Assembly (NCBI RefSeq): GCF_004364325.1
Contig: NZ_SOCP01000024.1
Coordinates: 62,001-126,000, forward strand
Length of the DNA stretch: 64,000 nt
DNA from: Actinophytocola oryzae
Lineage (GTDB): Bacteria; Actinomycetota; Actinomycetes; Mycobacteriales; Pseudonocardiaceae
Direction: 5' to 3'
Shown: piece by piece, positions 33,567-43,148 of the stretch
Layout of the letters: each line of letters starts with the position of its first letter
Numbering within the stretch: the first letter of the stretch is position 1
Made by a program: the position numbers and the translations under genes
Notes under the pieces: model-generated
The model's database searches: none
What the model was told of the DNA's origin: nothing
What the model saw: only the letters and a program-made list of their open reading frames with translations

Positions 33567-36500
33567 GTGGGGACCGTGGTCGTGCGACGTCCGCTGCGCA
33601 GACCCGCGCCGGAGATGCCCGCGGGCGAGCTGGTCCTCGACCCGCCGCCGGAGATCCCGCCGCCGGCGGGCAGGCAGTGGCAGCAGGTGCTCATGGTGCT
33701 GCCGATGGTCCTCATGATGGGCGCGATGATCCTGCTGTTCAGCACGGGTTTCGGCGGCAACGGCGGCGCGTTCGTGACGATCCGCTTCGTCGTGTTCGGC
33801 ATGTTCGGCGTCGCCATGCTGCTGATGGTCGGCGCCGCGCTCATGCAGGGCGGCGGCCCGAGCAAGCGGGAGATGGGTTACGCCCGCAGGATGTACCTGC
33901 GTTCCCTCGCCCAGCACCGGGTTCGGGTCGGCCGCACGGCACGACGGCAGCGCGAGGCGCTGTGGTACCTGCACCCGGACCCGACGGTACTGTGGTCGGT
34001 CGCCGCGAGCTTCCGGCTGTGGGAGCGGCGGCGCGGTGACCCGGACTTCGGCGTCGCACGCATCGGCGTCGGCGCCCAGACCCTTGCCACGGAGCTGATC
34101 GCGCCGGACACCAAGCCGATGGAGCAGCTGGAACCGTTGTCGGCGCTGGCGTTGCGGCGGTTCATCACCACCTACTCGTCGGTGCCCGACCTGCCGCTCG
34201 CGATGGCGGTCAACGGGTTCAGCCGCGTGTACCTGCGTGGCGGCGACCGCGTCGACGGGCTCGTGCGTGCGATGTTGTGCCAGCTCGCGACGCTGCAGTC
34301 CCCCGACGACCTGCGCATCGCCGTGTGCGTCAGCCCCGAGCGGCGCGGTGAGTGGGAGTGGCTGAAGTGGCTGCCGCACGCGCTGCACCCGGAACGCTCC
34401 GACGCGCTCGGTCCGCTGCGGCTCGTCGCCCCGACGATCACCATGCTCGAGGCGGTGCTGGAGGACCTGCTCGGCGACCGCCCGAGGTTCGACCCGGAGG
34501 ACGGCGTCACCCGCGTCGGCGGCCCGCACCTGGTCGTGGTGCTCGACGGCGGCGAGACCGCGGGCTCGGACCACCTGATGGCGGGGAACGGCGTCGAGGG
34601 CGCCACGGTCGTCGACCTCACGACCCCGCCGCCGCGCGCACCCGACCGGTCGGCGGTCGTGCTGCACGTGGCGGGCGACGGCACGCTCACCAGCTCCACC
34701 GCCGACGGCGAGATCGACCTCGGCCGCGCCGACACGCTGCCGACGGCCAGCGCGGAGGCACTCGCCCGCCAGCTCGCGCCGCTGCGGCTCACCGAGGGCG
34801 CACGCGGTGAGCAGCCGCTCACGGCCGAGCTGGGCCTCGAGGAGCTGCTCGACCTCGGCGACCCGTACGCGTTCGACCCGCTCGACACGTGGGTGCCGCG
34901 CCCCAACCGCGACCGGCTGCGCGTGCTGTTCGGCATCCGGCCGGACGGCACCCCCATCGAGCTGGACCTCAAGGAGTCCGCACAGGACGGCATGGGTCCC
35001 CACGGCCTGCTGATCGGCGCCACGGGGTCCGGCAAGAGCGAGCTGCTGCGCACCCTCGTGCTCGCACTCGCCATCACGCACCCGCCGAACTCGCTGAACT
35101 TCGCGCTCATCGACTTCAAGGGCGGCGCCACGTTCACCCGGCTGGACCGCCTCCCGCACACCAGCGCCGTGATCACGAACCTCGTCGACGAGCTGCCACT
35201 GGTCGACCGCATGGCCGACGCCATCAACGGCGAGCTGATCCGCCGCCAGGAGCTGCTGCGCGCGGCGGGCAACTTCGCCTCGCTGCGCGACTACGAGAAG
35301 GCCCGCGCGGCGGGTGCCCCGCTGCCCGAGGTGCCGACGCTGTTCGTCGTGGTCGACGAGTTCTCCGAGCTGCTCTCCGCCCGCCCGGACTTCATCGACA
35401 ACTTCGTCCAGATAGGACGCGTCGGCCGGTCGCTCGGCGTGCACCTCCTCCTCGCCAGCCAACGACTCGAGGAGGGGCGGCTGCGCGGGTTGGACACGCA
35501 CCTGTCCTACCGGATCGGCCTGCGGACCTTCTCCGACATGGACTCCCGCACGGTGCTGGGCGTGTCCGACGCGTTCTCCCTTCCCCGCGCCCCTGGACAC
35601 GGCTTCCTGCGGTACGGCGACGAGCCGATGGCGCGGTTCCGGTCCGCGTACGTGTCCGGTGTGCACCGTGCCGACCAGCCGCACGACACGCAGGTGAGCG
35701 GGCCGGAACCGTTGGGGCTCAACGTGTACTCGACCACCTACGTGGCGCCCGCGGTCGCCGAGGAAGAAGACGACGCCGACGCCGACGCGGTCGACGACGA
35801 CGCGATCGGCGAGAGCCTGCTGGACATCCTCGTCGAGCGGATCGCCGGCCGGGGTGTGCCCGCACACCAGGTGTGGCTGCCGCCGCTTTCCGTACCGCCG
35901 ACCGTGGACCAGGTGCTCGGCGACCTGGTGGCCGACCCGGTCCGCGGGTTGCGGCCCGCCGAGTCGGAGCACAACGGCGCGCTGCGTGCCGTGTTCGGCG
36001 TCGTGGACCGGCCGCTCGACCAGCGCCGCGACCAGCTCGTGCTGGACCTGTCCGGCGCGGCGGGCCACGGTGTCGTCGTCGGCGGCCCGCAGTCGGGCAA
36101 GAGCACCGCGCTGCGGGCGATGATCACGAGCCTCGCACTGACCAACACCCCGCGCGAGGTGCAGTTCTACTGTCTCGACTTCGGTGGCGGCGCACTCGCC
36201 TCACTGCGCGACCTGCCGCACGTCGGCGGCGTGGCCGGACGGCAGAACGCGGGCGCGGTACGCAGGACCATCGCCGAGGTGGCCACGGTGCTCGCGGAGC
36301 GGGAGCGGCGGTTCGCCGAGCTCGACGTGGACGGCATGCCCGCCTACCGGGCGCTGCGCGAGCAGGGCGGGGTGGACGACCCGCACGGCGACGTGTTCCT
36401 GGTGGTCGACGGCTGGCTGACGCTGCGCAAGGACTTCGAGGACCAGGAGGAGATCGTCGGCAGCATCGCGATGCGCGGCCTCGCCTACGGCGTCCACGTG

Positions 36501-37544
36501 ATCGCGTCGTGCGCACGCTGGTTCGACCTGCGCCCCCAGGTCCGGGACCTGCTCGGCAGCCGCGTCGAGCTGCGGCTCGGCGACCCGATCGACACGATGA
36601 TCGACCGCACCGGCGCGCTGCGGGTGCCGGAGAACGCACCGGGGCGGGGACTCGCCCCCTCCAAGCACCAGGCACTCACCGCGCTGCCCCGCGTCGACGG
36701 GCGGTCCACCGTCGACGACCTCGCCGCGGGCGTGGCGCAGCTCGTCGAGGCGGTCCGAGGCGCGTGGCGCGGGGGACCCGCACCACAGGTCCGGATGCTG
36801 CCCGGCCACCTCCCCTACGAGACGCTGCCCCCGGACGACCCCACCACCCGCAGGCTGTCGGTCGGCATCGCCGAGTCCGACCTCGCGCCGGTGCGGCTCA
36901 ACCTGGACGCGGACGCGCACGTGCTGGCGCTCGGCGACGCCGAGTCCGGCAAGACCACGTTCATCCGGGCGCTCGTGCGGCGGATCGTGGACACCCACAC
37001 CCCGGCACAGGCGCGGATCCTGCTCGTCGACCACCGCAGGAGCCTGCTCGGCGAGGTGCCCGCGGAGTACCTGCTCGGGTACGGCACCGACAACGCGTCG
37101 ACCACCAAGCTCGTCGCCGCGACGGCCCAGGGCGTCCGGGGCAGGCTGCCCGGCCCGGAGGTCACGCCGGAGCAGCTGCGTGGCCGGAGCTGGTGGACCG
37201 GACCGGAGCTGTACGTGCTGGTCGACGACTACGACCTGGTGACGACGTCCGCCGCCAACCCGCTGCTGCCGCTCGCCGAGTTCCTCGCGCAGGGCAGGGA
37301 CATCGGGCTGCACGTGGTCGTCACCCGGCGCATGGGTGGCGCGGGCCGCGCGTTGTTCGAGCAGTTCCTCACCCGGCTGCGCGATGTCGGCGCCATCGGC
37401 CTGCTGATGTCCGGCGACAAGAACGAGGGTCAGCTCATCGGCGGCCACAAGGCGGAGGCACTGCCGCCTGGACGGGCGAAGCTCGTCACCCGCCGTGGCG
37501 ATCCGCAGCTCGTGCAGCTCGCGTGGCTGCCACCGACCGAGTGA
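33567..37544 (+). CDS. eccC: EccC, T7SS FtsK/SpoIIIE-type ATPase
   Basis: A 1325-residue single-chain EccC, the motor that recognises WXG cargo and drives export. Two transmembrane helices near the N-terminus (QQVLMVLPMVLMMGAMILLF and FVVFGMFGVAMLLMVGAAL) precede a DUF/stalk region and three ATPase domains. The P-loops are GATGSGKSE (about residue 483), GGPQSGKST (about 838) and GDAESGKTT (about 1122). Walker B motifs are FVVVDEF in the first, VVDGW in the second and VLVDDYD in the third. Only the first keeps the Glu expected of an active ATPase, the usual pattern in the family. GTG at 33567 is preceded by GAGGAGG at 5 bases; earlier in-frame codons overlap the divergent WXG genes and are rejected. 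Confidence 0.96.
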   Translation: MGTVVVRRPLRRPAPEMPAGELVLDPPPEIPPPAGRQWQQVLMVLPMVLMMGAMILLFSTGFGGNGGAFVTIRFVVFGMFGVAMLLMVGAALMQGGGPSKREMGYARRMYLRSLAQHRVRVGRTARRQREALWYLHPDPTVLWSVAASFRLWERRRGDPDFGVARIGVGAQTLATELIAPDTKPMEQLEPLSALALRRFITTYSSVPDLPLAMAVNGFSRVYLRGGDRVDGLVRAMLCQLATLQSPDDLRIAVCVSPERRGEWEWLKWLPHALHPERSDALGPLRLVAPTITMLEAVLEDLLGDRPRFDPEDGVTRVGGPHLVVVLDGGETAGSDHLMAGNGVEGATVVDLTTPPPRAPDRSAVVLHVAGDGTLTSSTADGEIDLGRADTLPTASAEALARQLAPLRLTEGARGEQPLTAELGLEELLDLGDPYAFDPLDTWVPRPNRDRLRVLFGIRPDGTPIELDLKESAQDGMGPHGLLIGATGSGKSELLRTLVLALAITHPPNSLNFALIDFKGGATFTRLDRLPHTSAVITNLVDELPLVDRMADAINGELIRRQELLRAAGNFASLRDYEKARAAGAPLPEVPTLFVVVDEFSELLSARPDFIDNFVQIGRVGRSLGVHLLLASQRLEEGRLRGLDTHLSYRIGLRTFSDMDSRTVLGVSDAFSLPRAPGHGFLRYGDEPMARFRSAYVSGVHRADQPHDTQVSGPEPLGLNVYSTTYVAPAVAEEEDDADADAVDDDAIGESLLDILVERIAGRGVPAHQVWLPPLSVPPTVDQVLGDLVADPVRGLRPAESEHNGALRAVFGVVDRPLDQRRDQLVLDLSGAAGHGVVVGGPQSGKSTALRAMITSLALTNTPREVQFYCLDFGGGALASLRDLPHVGGVAGRQNAGAVRRTIAEVATVLAERERRFAELDVDGMPAYRALREQGGVDDPHGDVFLVVDGWLTLRKDFEDQEEIVGSIAMRGLAYGVHVIASCARWFDLRPQVRDLLGSRVELRLGDPIDTMIDRTGALRVPENAPGRGLAPSKHQALTALPRVDGRSTVDDLAAGVAQLVEAVRGAWRGGPAPQVRMLPGHLPYETLPPDDPTTRRLSVGIAESDLAPVRLNLDADAHVLALGDAESGKTTFIRALVRRIVDTHTPAQARILLVDHRRSLLGEVPAEYLLGYGTDNASTTKLVAATAQGVRGRLPGPEVTPEQLRGRSWWTGPELYVLVDDYDLVTTSAANPLLPLAEFLAQGRDIGLHVVVTRRMGGAGRALFEQFLTRLRDVGAIGLLMSGDKNEGQLIGGHKAEALPPGRAKLVTRRGDPQLVQLAWLPPTE

Positions 37545-37577
37545 GACGCAGTGAGTCCGGTCTACTGAGGAGGGAAA

Positions 37578-38015
37578 ATGGCACCACCGACACCGATACC
37601 GATGCCGTCGGCCACACCGCCATCGTCGTCCGAGCCGTCGGAGCCACCCGCGGAGCCGTCACCGTCTCCAGGCCCCCCGGCGCCCGGTTCGGAGCCGGGC
37701 GCGGACCCGGGAGTTCCCGCGGACGGCGAGAGGATCCACGGGATCCCCGGCGTGATGGAGGGCACCGACATCAGGGGCCCGGGTCTGATGGCGATGGACG
37801 CCGAAGCGGACCTCCAACCGGGCATGGAAGAAGGCATCGCCTTCGTCGCCAAGGACCGCGACGCCATGACACGGCTGACCAAGTTCTTCGGTGACACCAA
37901 CATCGGGTACGACGCGTACACCAACACGGCGCGCAACGCGGGCCACAGCTACCTCGCGTCCGATGATGCCGCCTCGGCCCGCATCAACGACATCACCCAG
38001 AACATCTACCGGTAG
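37578..38015 (+). CDS. Small ESX-associated protein with Pro-rich N-terminus
   Basis: A 145-residue protein. Residues 1 to about 50 are Pro/Ser/Glu-rich and disordered. The rest is helical (MEEGIAFVAKDRDAMTRLTKFF, then an Ala/Asn-rich helix). No signal peptide. The ribosome site AGGAGGG lies 4-5 bases before ATG. It sits 33 bases after eccC and 9 bases before a PPE-like gene, so it is probably a secreted or targeting partner of the latter. No named family was recognised. Confidence 0.75.
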   Translation: MAPPTPIPMPSATPPSSSEPSEPPAEPSPSPGPPAPGSEPGADPGVPADGERIHGIPGVMEGTDIRGPGLMAMDAEADLQPGMEEGIAFVAKDRDAMTRLTKFFGDTNIGYDAYTNTARNAGHSYLASDDAASARINDITQNIYR

Positions 38016-38024
38016 AGGGACACC

Positions 38025-39653
38025 ATGCCCAATTACACAGAGATGTCCCTCGACCAGCAGGTCCCGATGCTCACCCAGGAGTCGCTCAACATCCGCCTTC
38101 TCTCGGCCAAGAGCGCGATGTGGCAGATGGCGGGCGCCGAGCTGGACGAGAGCGGCAGGATTCTCGGGCAGGAGACCGACAACCTCGAACCGGCCTGGAC
38201 GGACGAGGCAGGCACCGGCTTCGTCGAGCACGCCCGCAACACAAGGCGGGTCGTCGACACCTGGGCGCAGAACATCACCGACGCCAAGCCGAACGTCACG
38301 CTCGACAGGATCGCGAGCCTCATCCCGAACGCGCTCTCCACCGCACAGGCCAACAAGGCGCTGTTCGACCAGTACTGGGGCCAGCTCGGTCTGAACCCGA
38401 CCGGGCCCGGCATGAGCAGGGACGAGGCCGAGGCCCAGTACCGCAGGCCGAGCGGCCTTCTGATGAACCAGATCGCCGAGCTGTACACACAGGCCGGCAC
38501 CGCGGTGGACCAGGCGACCAGCGGCGGCAACTACGAGGGCCTGAACACCGCGCTCGCCCAGGACGGCGGTAACCCGCGTGTGGGTGGCGGCGGCGGAGGG
38601 GGTGGCGGCGGCCTGACCGGCGGGGCACCGACGGGCACTCCCGCGGTCACCGCCGACCTCGGCGCCGCGAACGCGGGGATCGACCCCGCGACCGGCCTGC
38701 CCATCGACCCGGCGACGGGCCTCCCGATCGATCCCGCGACGGGCCTGCCGATCGACCCGGCGACCGGTCAGCCCGTCGACCCGACCGGCGCCGCCGCGCG
38801 TCTGGCCGGTGGTGGCGGTGGTGCCGACACGGCCGGGTTCGACGCGGCAGGCCTCGGTCCCGTCGGCGCGGCAGGCGGCGGGGCGAACCCGGAGCTGAGC
38901 GGTGGTCTCGGCAGCGCACCGGTCGTCCCGCCGACCCCGGTCGGCGTGGCCGGCCTGCCCGGTGGCACCGGCGGGGTCGGGACGATCCCGCCGATCCCAC
39001 CCGTCGGCCCGATCGGGGGTGGCGGCGGTCCCGGAGGCGGCCCGGGCGGCGGCCCCATCGGTGGTCTCGGTGGTCTCGGTCCGGTCGGTGGTCTCGGTGG
39101 TCTCGGTCCCGTGGGTGGTCTCGGCAACGGCCGCCCGGGCGGCGGCGGCATCGGCGGCCTCGGCCCGGTCGGCGGTGGTGGCGCCAAGCTGCCGGGCGTG
39201 AGCCTCGGCGGCGGTGGCAGCACGATCCCCGCCGCCGGGACCCCGTTCCAGGCACCTGCCGGTACCGGCCCGAGCGGCGCGGCACCGGTGACACCGTCAC
39301 TGGCCTCGACGGCAGGCGGCGGCTCGGCGGGCTCCGCCGGCGGCGGCATGCCGCCGATGATGCCGCCGATGGGCATGGGTGGGGCCGGTGCGGGTGGCGG
39401 CCCGGGTGCCGGCCCGACGTCCCGGCAGGGCGGCAACAACAAGAACCGCCGCAGGGAGGTCGTCACCCCCGGCCTGCCGGTCATGTTGAGCGGCAAGGCG
39501 GGCCAGCCGGACATGGGCGCGTTCGCGGGCCGAGGTCGGCGGCAGGTGGCCGAGTCCGACGTGCCCACCACCGTCCAGCTCATCGACGAGGATCTCTGGC
39601 AGGTGGAACAGAAGCCCGTCGCCGACGAGCGGGTGGTCCGCAGGGCGCACTGA
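38025..39653 (+). CDS. PPE-like ESX substrate with Gly-rich tail
   Basis: A 542-residue predicted ESX cargo. Residues 1 to about 180 are helical and WXG/PPE-like (SLNIRLLSAKSAMWQMAG, EPAWTDEAGTGFVEHAR). A Gly-rich, largely disordered region (about 185-475) includes four perfect tandem IDPATGLP-type octapeptides. A short conserved-looking C-terminal segment (VPTTVQLIDEDLWQVEQKP) ends it. No signal peptide. It follows the small helical protein by 9 bases and ends in front of a terminator hairpin shared with eccB. It is related in plan, though not obviously in sequence, to the PPE-like protein at the left end of the window. Confidence 0.8.
   Translation: MPNYTEMSLDQQVPMLTQESLNIRLLSAKSAMWQMAGAELDESGRILGQETDNLEPAWTDEAGTGFVEHARNTRRVVDTWAQNITDAKPNVTLDRIASLIPNALSTAQANKALFDQYWGQLGLNPTGPGMSRDEAEAQYRRPSGLLMNQIAELYTQAGTAVDQATSGGNYEGLNTALAQDGGNPRVGGGGGGGGGGLTGGAPTGTPAVTADLGAANAGIDPATGLPIDPATGLPIDPATGLPIDPATGQPVDPTGAAARLAGGGGGADTAGFDAAGLGPVGAAGGGANPELSGGLGSAPVVPPTPVGVAGLPGGTGGVGTIPPIPPVGPIGGGGGPGGGPGGGPIGGLGGLGPVGGLGGLGPVGGLGNGRPGGGGIGGLGPVGGGGAKLPGVSLGGGGSTIPAAGTPFQAPAGTGPSGAAPVTPSLASTAGGGSAGSAGGGMPPMMPPMGMGGAGAGGGPGAGPTSRQGGNNKNRRREVVTPGLPVMLSGKAGQPDMGAFAGRGRRQVAESDVPTTVQLIDEDLWQVEQKPVADERVVRRAH
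38679..38774 (+). repeat. Four tandem 24-base coding repeats
   Basis: Four in-frame 24-base units, each encoding Ile/Asp-Pro-Ala-Thr-Gly-Leu/Gln-Pro. They differ mostly at third codon positions, so the protein repeat is selected or recently expanded. Lies inside the PPE-like gene. Confidence 0.85.
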
Positions 39654-39668
39654 CAGCACGCACGAAAC

Positions 39669-39692
39669 GGGCCCCGAGAAGTCTCGGGGCCC
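39669..39692. terminator. Bidirectional terminator hairpin
   Basis: An 11-base perfect stem (GGGCCCCGAGA with its complement) around a 2-base loop, followed by TT on the plus strand and preceded by AAA. It lies between the convergent PPE-like gene and eccB and can end both transcripts. Confidence 0.85.
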
Positions 39693-39703
39693 TTCGTCGT
39701 GGT

Positions 39704-41113
39704 CTACCTCTGCAGCGCGGCCTCGTGGCTGAGTCCCGAGCCCGTCGGGATGCGCGCCACCAGCCCGGCGGGCATGCGAACCGGCGTGATGCCGTCGTAG
39801 CCGAGGACCTTCAGCACGTCGACCGAGGCGAGCGGGTAGGCCATGCCCTGGTCGGTCACGACGAGGTAGGTCCCCCTCGGGGTGTCCGGCGACGGCGCGG
39901 CCTCCACGACCGCGGCCCGTCCCGGCGGCACCAGGACCCGGTCCGCGAGCACCGCGCCCTGTGCGGTGCGCCTGGGTGTCGCCGCCATGGGGTCCACCTC
40001 GGGCATCACGGGCGAGAGCGTCATGGTCGGCTCCGCGGCCCTCGGCGTGAACGTCAGGCACACGGTGGCCCCGTCGTCGGCACGCACGAACTCGGGCCGT
40101 TCGGCGGGCGGGTCACCCGGTTTCTCCGGCCCGGCCGACGGTTGCGGCGCCCCACTCGCCTCGATCAACCCCATCGGCAGGGCCTTCGGCTCCGCGTTCG
40201 GGTACGCCGCGGCCGTCGCCTGGTAGGCGCGCTGGATGTCGTACTGCAGCTCGGTGATCGGCAGCAGCTGCCCGACCTCCGCGAGGTAGTACTGGACGCC
40301 CTCGGACGTGGACACGGCGAAGAGCTGTCCGGCCCGGACGTCCGGGCGCACGACCTGCGCGGGCTGCCCCATCCCCGCCACGGGGATCGGCGCGATCGGC
40401 CGGCCCGCCGGGATGGACTCGATGACCGCGGGGCTCACCCGCACCGCGGGCGTCGCCCGCAACGCGAGCCCGACCGCGAGTCCGTCCGGCTTGCTGACCA
40501 GGTGCCGGTAGCCACGCAGCAGCAGGTAGCGCTCCCCGGTCTCCGGCACGTCCGCGAGCACGGCCCGGTTCCCCATCGCCATGCCGCCGTGCGTCGGCTG
40601 CCCGACCATCAGCACGGACGTCGGCACGACCGTGCCCGTCAGGTCCGGCGCGGGCTGCGAGCACATCGTCCACCCGTCCCGGAGCAGGCCGTCCTGCGCG
40701 GGCAGGGCGTCCGGGGCGTCCGGGATGCCGATCCGGGGGCCACGCGGCACACCGGACAGCGAGTCCCGCGACACGCTGACGGTGGCCGCGTGGTCGTCGA
40801 GCGCGAGCAGCGCGGAGGTGTAGTTCTCGACCGGGTGCAGCCGCCCGTCCAGGTAGACGTAGCGCGTGCCGGTCTCCTCCTCGACGATGACCTTCTTGCC
40901 GTCCGCCCACGCCTGGTTGCCGCCCGGGTTGAGCACCCCGTACACGCCGACCGCGGCCAGCGCGATCACGGCGATGGCGATACCGCCGAACGCGGCGCTC
41001 ACCGGCTTGCGGAAGGGCGGCTGCTCTGGGTCGGTCTCCCTGGTGACCAGCGCGGAGATGACCCGCTGGACCAGGAACTGGTAGGCGTGGAGCTGGTCGC
41101 GCTTGGAGGCCAT
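39704..41113 (-). CDS. eccB: EccB, T7SS core membrane component
   Basis: A 469-residue EccB. The start MASKRDQLHAYQFLVQRVISALV is the family hallmark, followed by one transmembrane helix (about 42-65, FGGIAIAVIALAAVGVYGVL) and a large periplasmic part with the R1-R4-type repeats and a Cys pair (TMCSQPAPD ... TVCLTFTP) expected to form a disulphide. EccB forms the periplasmic portion of the ESX pore. Its ATG begins one base after the eccD stop, so the two are translationally coupled. Confidence 0.96.
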   Translation of the reverse strand: MASKRDQLHAYQFLVQRVISALVTRETDPEQPPFRKPVSAAFGGIAIAVIALAAVGVYGVLNPGGNQAWADGKKVIVEEETGTRYVYLDGRLHPVENYTSALLALDDHAATVSVSRDSLSGVPRGPRIGIPDAPDALPAQDGLLRDGWTMCSQPAPDLTGTVVPTSVLMVGQPTHGGMAMGNRAVLADVPETGERYLLLRGYRHLVSKPDGLAVGLALRATPAVRVSPAVIESIPAGRPIAPIPVAGMGQPAQVVRPDVRAGQLFAVSTSEGVQYYLAEVGQLLPITELQYDIQRAYQATAAAYPNAEPKALPMGLIEASGAPQPSAGPEKPGDPPAERPEFVRADDGATVCLTFTPRAAEPTMTLSPVMPEVDPMAATPRRTAQGAVLADRVLVPPGRAAVVEAAPSPDTPRGTYLVVTDQGMAYPLASVDVLKVLGYDGITPVRMPAGLVARIPTGSGLSHEAALQR

Positions 41114-41114
41114 G

Positions 41115-42497
41115 TCAGCCGCCCAGCCCGCGCACGTAGCCGTACAGGCCGAGCACCGAACACGTCACGGGCACGATGGCGAGCACGAGCAGCATCTCCA
41201 GGATCTCGGCGTAGCGGCCGAAGTAGGGGCTGGGCTCGCGGGTGCTGTGCAGGACACCCAGCAGCGCGGCCACGATGCCGGCGAGCAGCAGCACGGGGCC
41301 CGCCATCGCCAGGAGGTCGTCCCGGTCGGACATGAGCGGCCCGAGACCCAGGCAGACACCCCCGGCCAGACCGGCGACCAGCAGTGGCACCCGCTGCCGC
41401 ACGATCGGGTAAAGCCTGGCCCGTAACAGGAAGCCGACGGTCAGGATCATCACGAGGATGAGGCCCGCCTCGCTACCGCTGGTGATCAGCAGTACTTCGC
41501 AGGGGACCACGACGGTGGCGAGGCCGCCGACCATGCCGGTGAGCAGCCCGTCGGCCCGCATCACCGCCGCGTAGACGGCGGCCCTGGCCGGCTGGGGGTC
41601 GTCCCTGAGCAGGTCGGCAGCGGCCTTGGGCAGGACGGGCATCGGCACCCGCGACAGCCGGATCGACAGGGGTGCCAGCACGGGGGAGAACGCGAGCCCG
41701 ACGCCCGCGATGAGCGCGCCTGCCTCGTAGCCCTCGAGCGAGTCGAGGGTCGCGAGCCAGCCGCCGACCACGGTGAGCACTCCGACCGTTGCCGCGCCGA
41801 CGAACAACGCGGCCCGGTCGACGACGCCCAGCAACGCCACCATGGCGGCGAGCAGTAGCCCCGCACCGGCCCCGAGCAGCTGCGGCGCACCGAGCGCGTC
41901 GAGCGCCCGGTCACCGGCGAAGGCGAGCCCGCCCCCGGCGAAGGCGAACGGCAGGGCGACGGCCGCGGCCATGGCCCCGGCACCGGTGTCGCCCGCGGCC
42001 CGCGCGAGGAGCAAAGCCGTGGCCAGCAACAGGGACGCGACGCCGATGGACCACCAAGCGGGCCCGCTCCACGGCGGTCCGGACCGGGCGACGGCGCCGA
42101 GCGCCAGCACGACCCCGAGCGCCCCGACGGCGAGCCCGGTGGCACGCGTGTGCTTCGGCCCCCAGGCGCCGCCGGTGCGGGCGGACCCCGTGGCGATGGC
42201 GTCGACGAGGTCGTCGTACTCCAGCTCGGGCCAGTCGGTGTGGGCGTGGGTGAGGTGCAGGACCTCGCCGTCCCGGACGCGCTGGGCGGCGAGCGTGCGA
42301 GCGGAGTCCAGTGTGGCGCCGTCCGCGCGACGCAGCACCCAGCCGCCGGCGAGGGCACCCAGGTCGGCGAGGTCCTCCCCGGCGTGCCTGAGTAGCCCGG
42401 GCAGCAGCTCGGCGAGGGGAGCACGCTCCGGAAGTGCGAGGTCGATCCGTCGCGCGGGCGCCGCGACGGTCACCCTGACGAGGCCAGTGGTGTTCAT
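41115..42497 (-). CDS. eccD: EccD, T7SS channel subunit
   Basis: A 460-residue EccD. The first 90 residues are a ubiquitin-like (YukD) domain (VRVTVAAPARRIDLALPERAPLAEL ... GEVLHLTHAH). A linker and about eleven transmembrane helices follow (for example LAVGALGVVLALGAVA, SLLLATALLLARAAG and AEILEMLLVLAIVPVTCSVLGL). EccD lines the membrane vestibule of the ESX machine. ATG at 42497 was chosen because the ubiquitin-like domain begins there. It leads the eccD-eccB transcript and diverges from the 42639 gene across about 140 bases. Confidence 0.94.
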   Translation of the reverse strand: MNTTGLVRVTVAAPARRIDLALPERAPLAELLPGLLRHAGEDLADLGALAGGWVLRRADGATLDSARTLAAQRVRDGEVLHLTHAHTDWPELEYDDLVDAIATGSARTGGAWGPKHTRATGLAVGALGVVLALGAVARSGPPWSGPAWWSIGVASLLLATALLLARAAGDTGAGAMAAAVALPFAFAGGGLAFAGDRALDALGAPQLLGAGAGLLLAAMVALLGVVDRAALFVGAATVGVLTVVGGWLATLDSLEGYEAGALIAGVGLAFSPVLAPLSIRLSRVPMPVLPKAAADLLRDDPQPARAAVYAAVMRADGLLTGMVGGLATVVVPCEVLLITSGSEAGLILVMILTVGFLLRARLYPIVRQRVPLLVAGLAGGVCLGLGPLMSDRDDLLAMAGPVLLLAGIVAALLGVLHSTREPSPYFGRYAEILEMLLVLAIVPVTCSVLGLYGYVRGLGG

Positions 42498-42638
42498 GGT
42501 CGAGTTCCTGACGTCCCGTGCGTCAGCTTCCTGCCGACGGTGCCACCCGTGTCGGTGGACCCCTTTACCATGACCGGGCAGGTGCATCCGGGGAACGGGC
42601 TCGGCAGCTAGCGGACACGCCGCGGGAGGGTGGCACTC
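42498..42638. promoter_or_regulatory. Divergent promoter region, eccD / duplicated-protein operon
   Basis: About 140 bases between two divergent starts, the only place where promoters for eccD-eccB and for the three-gene pseudokinase operon can lie. No clear -35/-10 pair or operator palindrome is seen. Confidence 0.4.
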
Positions 42639-43148
42639 GTGTTGGTTCCGGTAGGCCACGATCTGGGCGTCTTCCACGACGGTGCCGGCAGCCCGCCGGT
42701 GCACCAGGTGCGCGTGGGAGCCGAGCTGGTGGAGCTGTCGGTCGCCGAGTACGAGGAGTGGACGGCGGCGAGTTCGCCCGCGCTGGAGTCGAGAGGCCTG
42801 CTGGCGAGCACCGACGACCCGATCGCGTTCGCGTCCGCCCACCGCCTGCTGCCACTGGCGTTGGGCCTGGGCAACACGGTGGAGGAGCCGTGGTTGTTCT
42901 CGGCAGGCCTGTTGTACCAGCCATTGGTGGCGATGACCGGCCCGCTGTACGACCTGTGGCAGTGGGCGCACCTGTCACCGGACCTGTGGTCGGCGTGCCA
43001 AGAGGCGGCGGCGGTCGCCGTGGCCGCGGGAGTGACGACCACCGAGCAGACGGAACCGGCGGAGGTGCTGGCGGGTGCCCTGGAGACGGCACCCCACCTG
43101 CTGGCGTCGCGCGTGGCGTGCTTCGACGTACGGACAGAGGGCGTCTGA
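42639..43148 (+). CDS. Unknown protein, member 1 of a duplicated pair
   Basis: A 169-residue soluble protein of unknown function. GTG at 42639 is preferred over GTG at 42630: GGGAGG lies 9 bases before the former and touches the latter. The segment LPLALGLGNTVEEPWLFSAG ... LYDLWQWAHLSPDLWSAC recurs in the next gene as LYPLQVGLGNTPENPDEYAVG ... AYELWQWSALAPTLWHTC, so the two arose by duplication. An initial winged-helix-like stretch (LVELSVAEYEEWTAAS ... LESRGLL) is possible. TGATG couples it to the second copy. Confidence 0.7.
   Translation: MLVPVGHDLGVFHDGAGSPPVHQVRVGAELVELSVAEYEEWTAASSPALESRGLLASTDDPIAFASAHRLLPLALGLGNTVEEPWLFSAGLLYQPLVAMTGPLYDLWQWAHLSPDLWSACQEAAAVAVAAGVTTTEQTEPAEVLAGALETAPHLLASRVACFDVRTEGV

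Noticed and set aside
33078..36068. 996-codon open frame on the minus strand opposite eccC
   Set aside because: Only its last 102 codons (the WXG100 protein) look like protein. The rest is Arg/Val/Gly-rich antisense of the clear EccC frame.
36379..36420. Damage in the second EccC ATPase (VVDGW instead of VVDE)
   Set aside because: EccC proteins commonly have degenerate second and third ATPase domains, so this is normal for the family.
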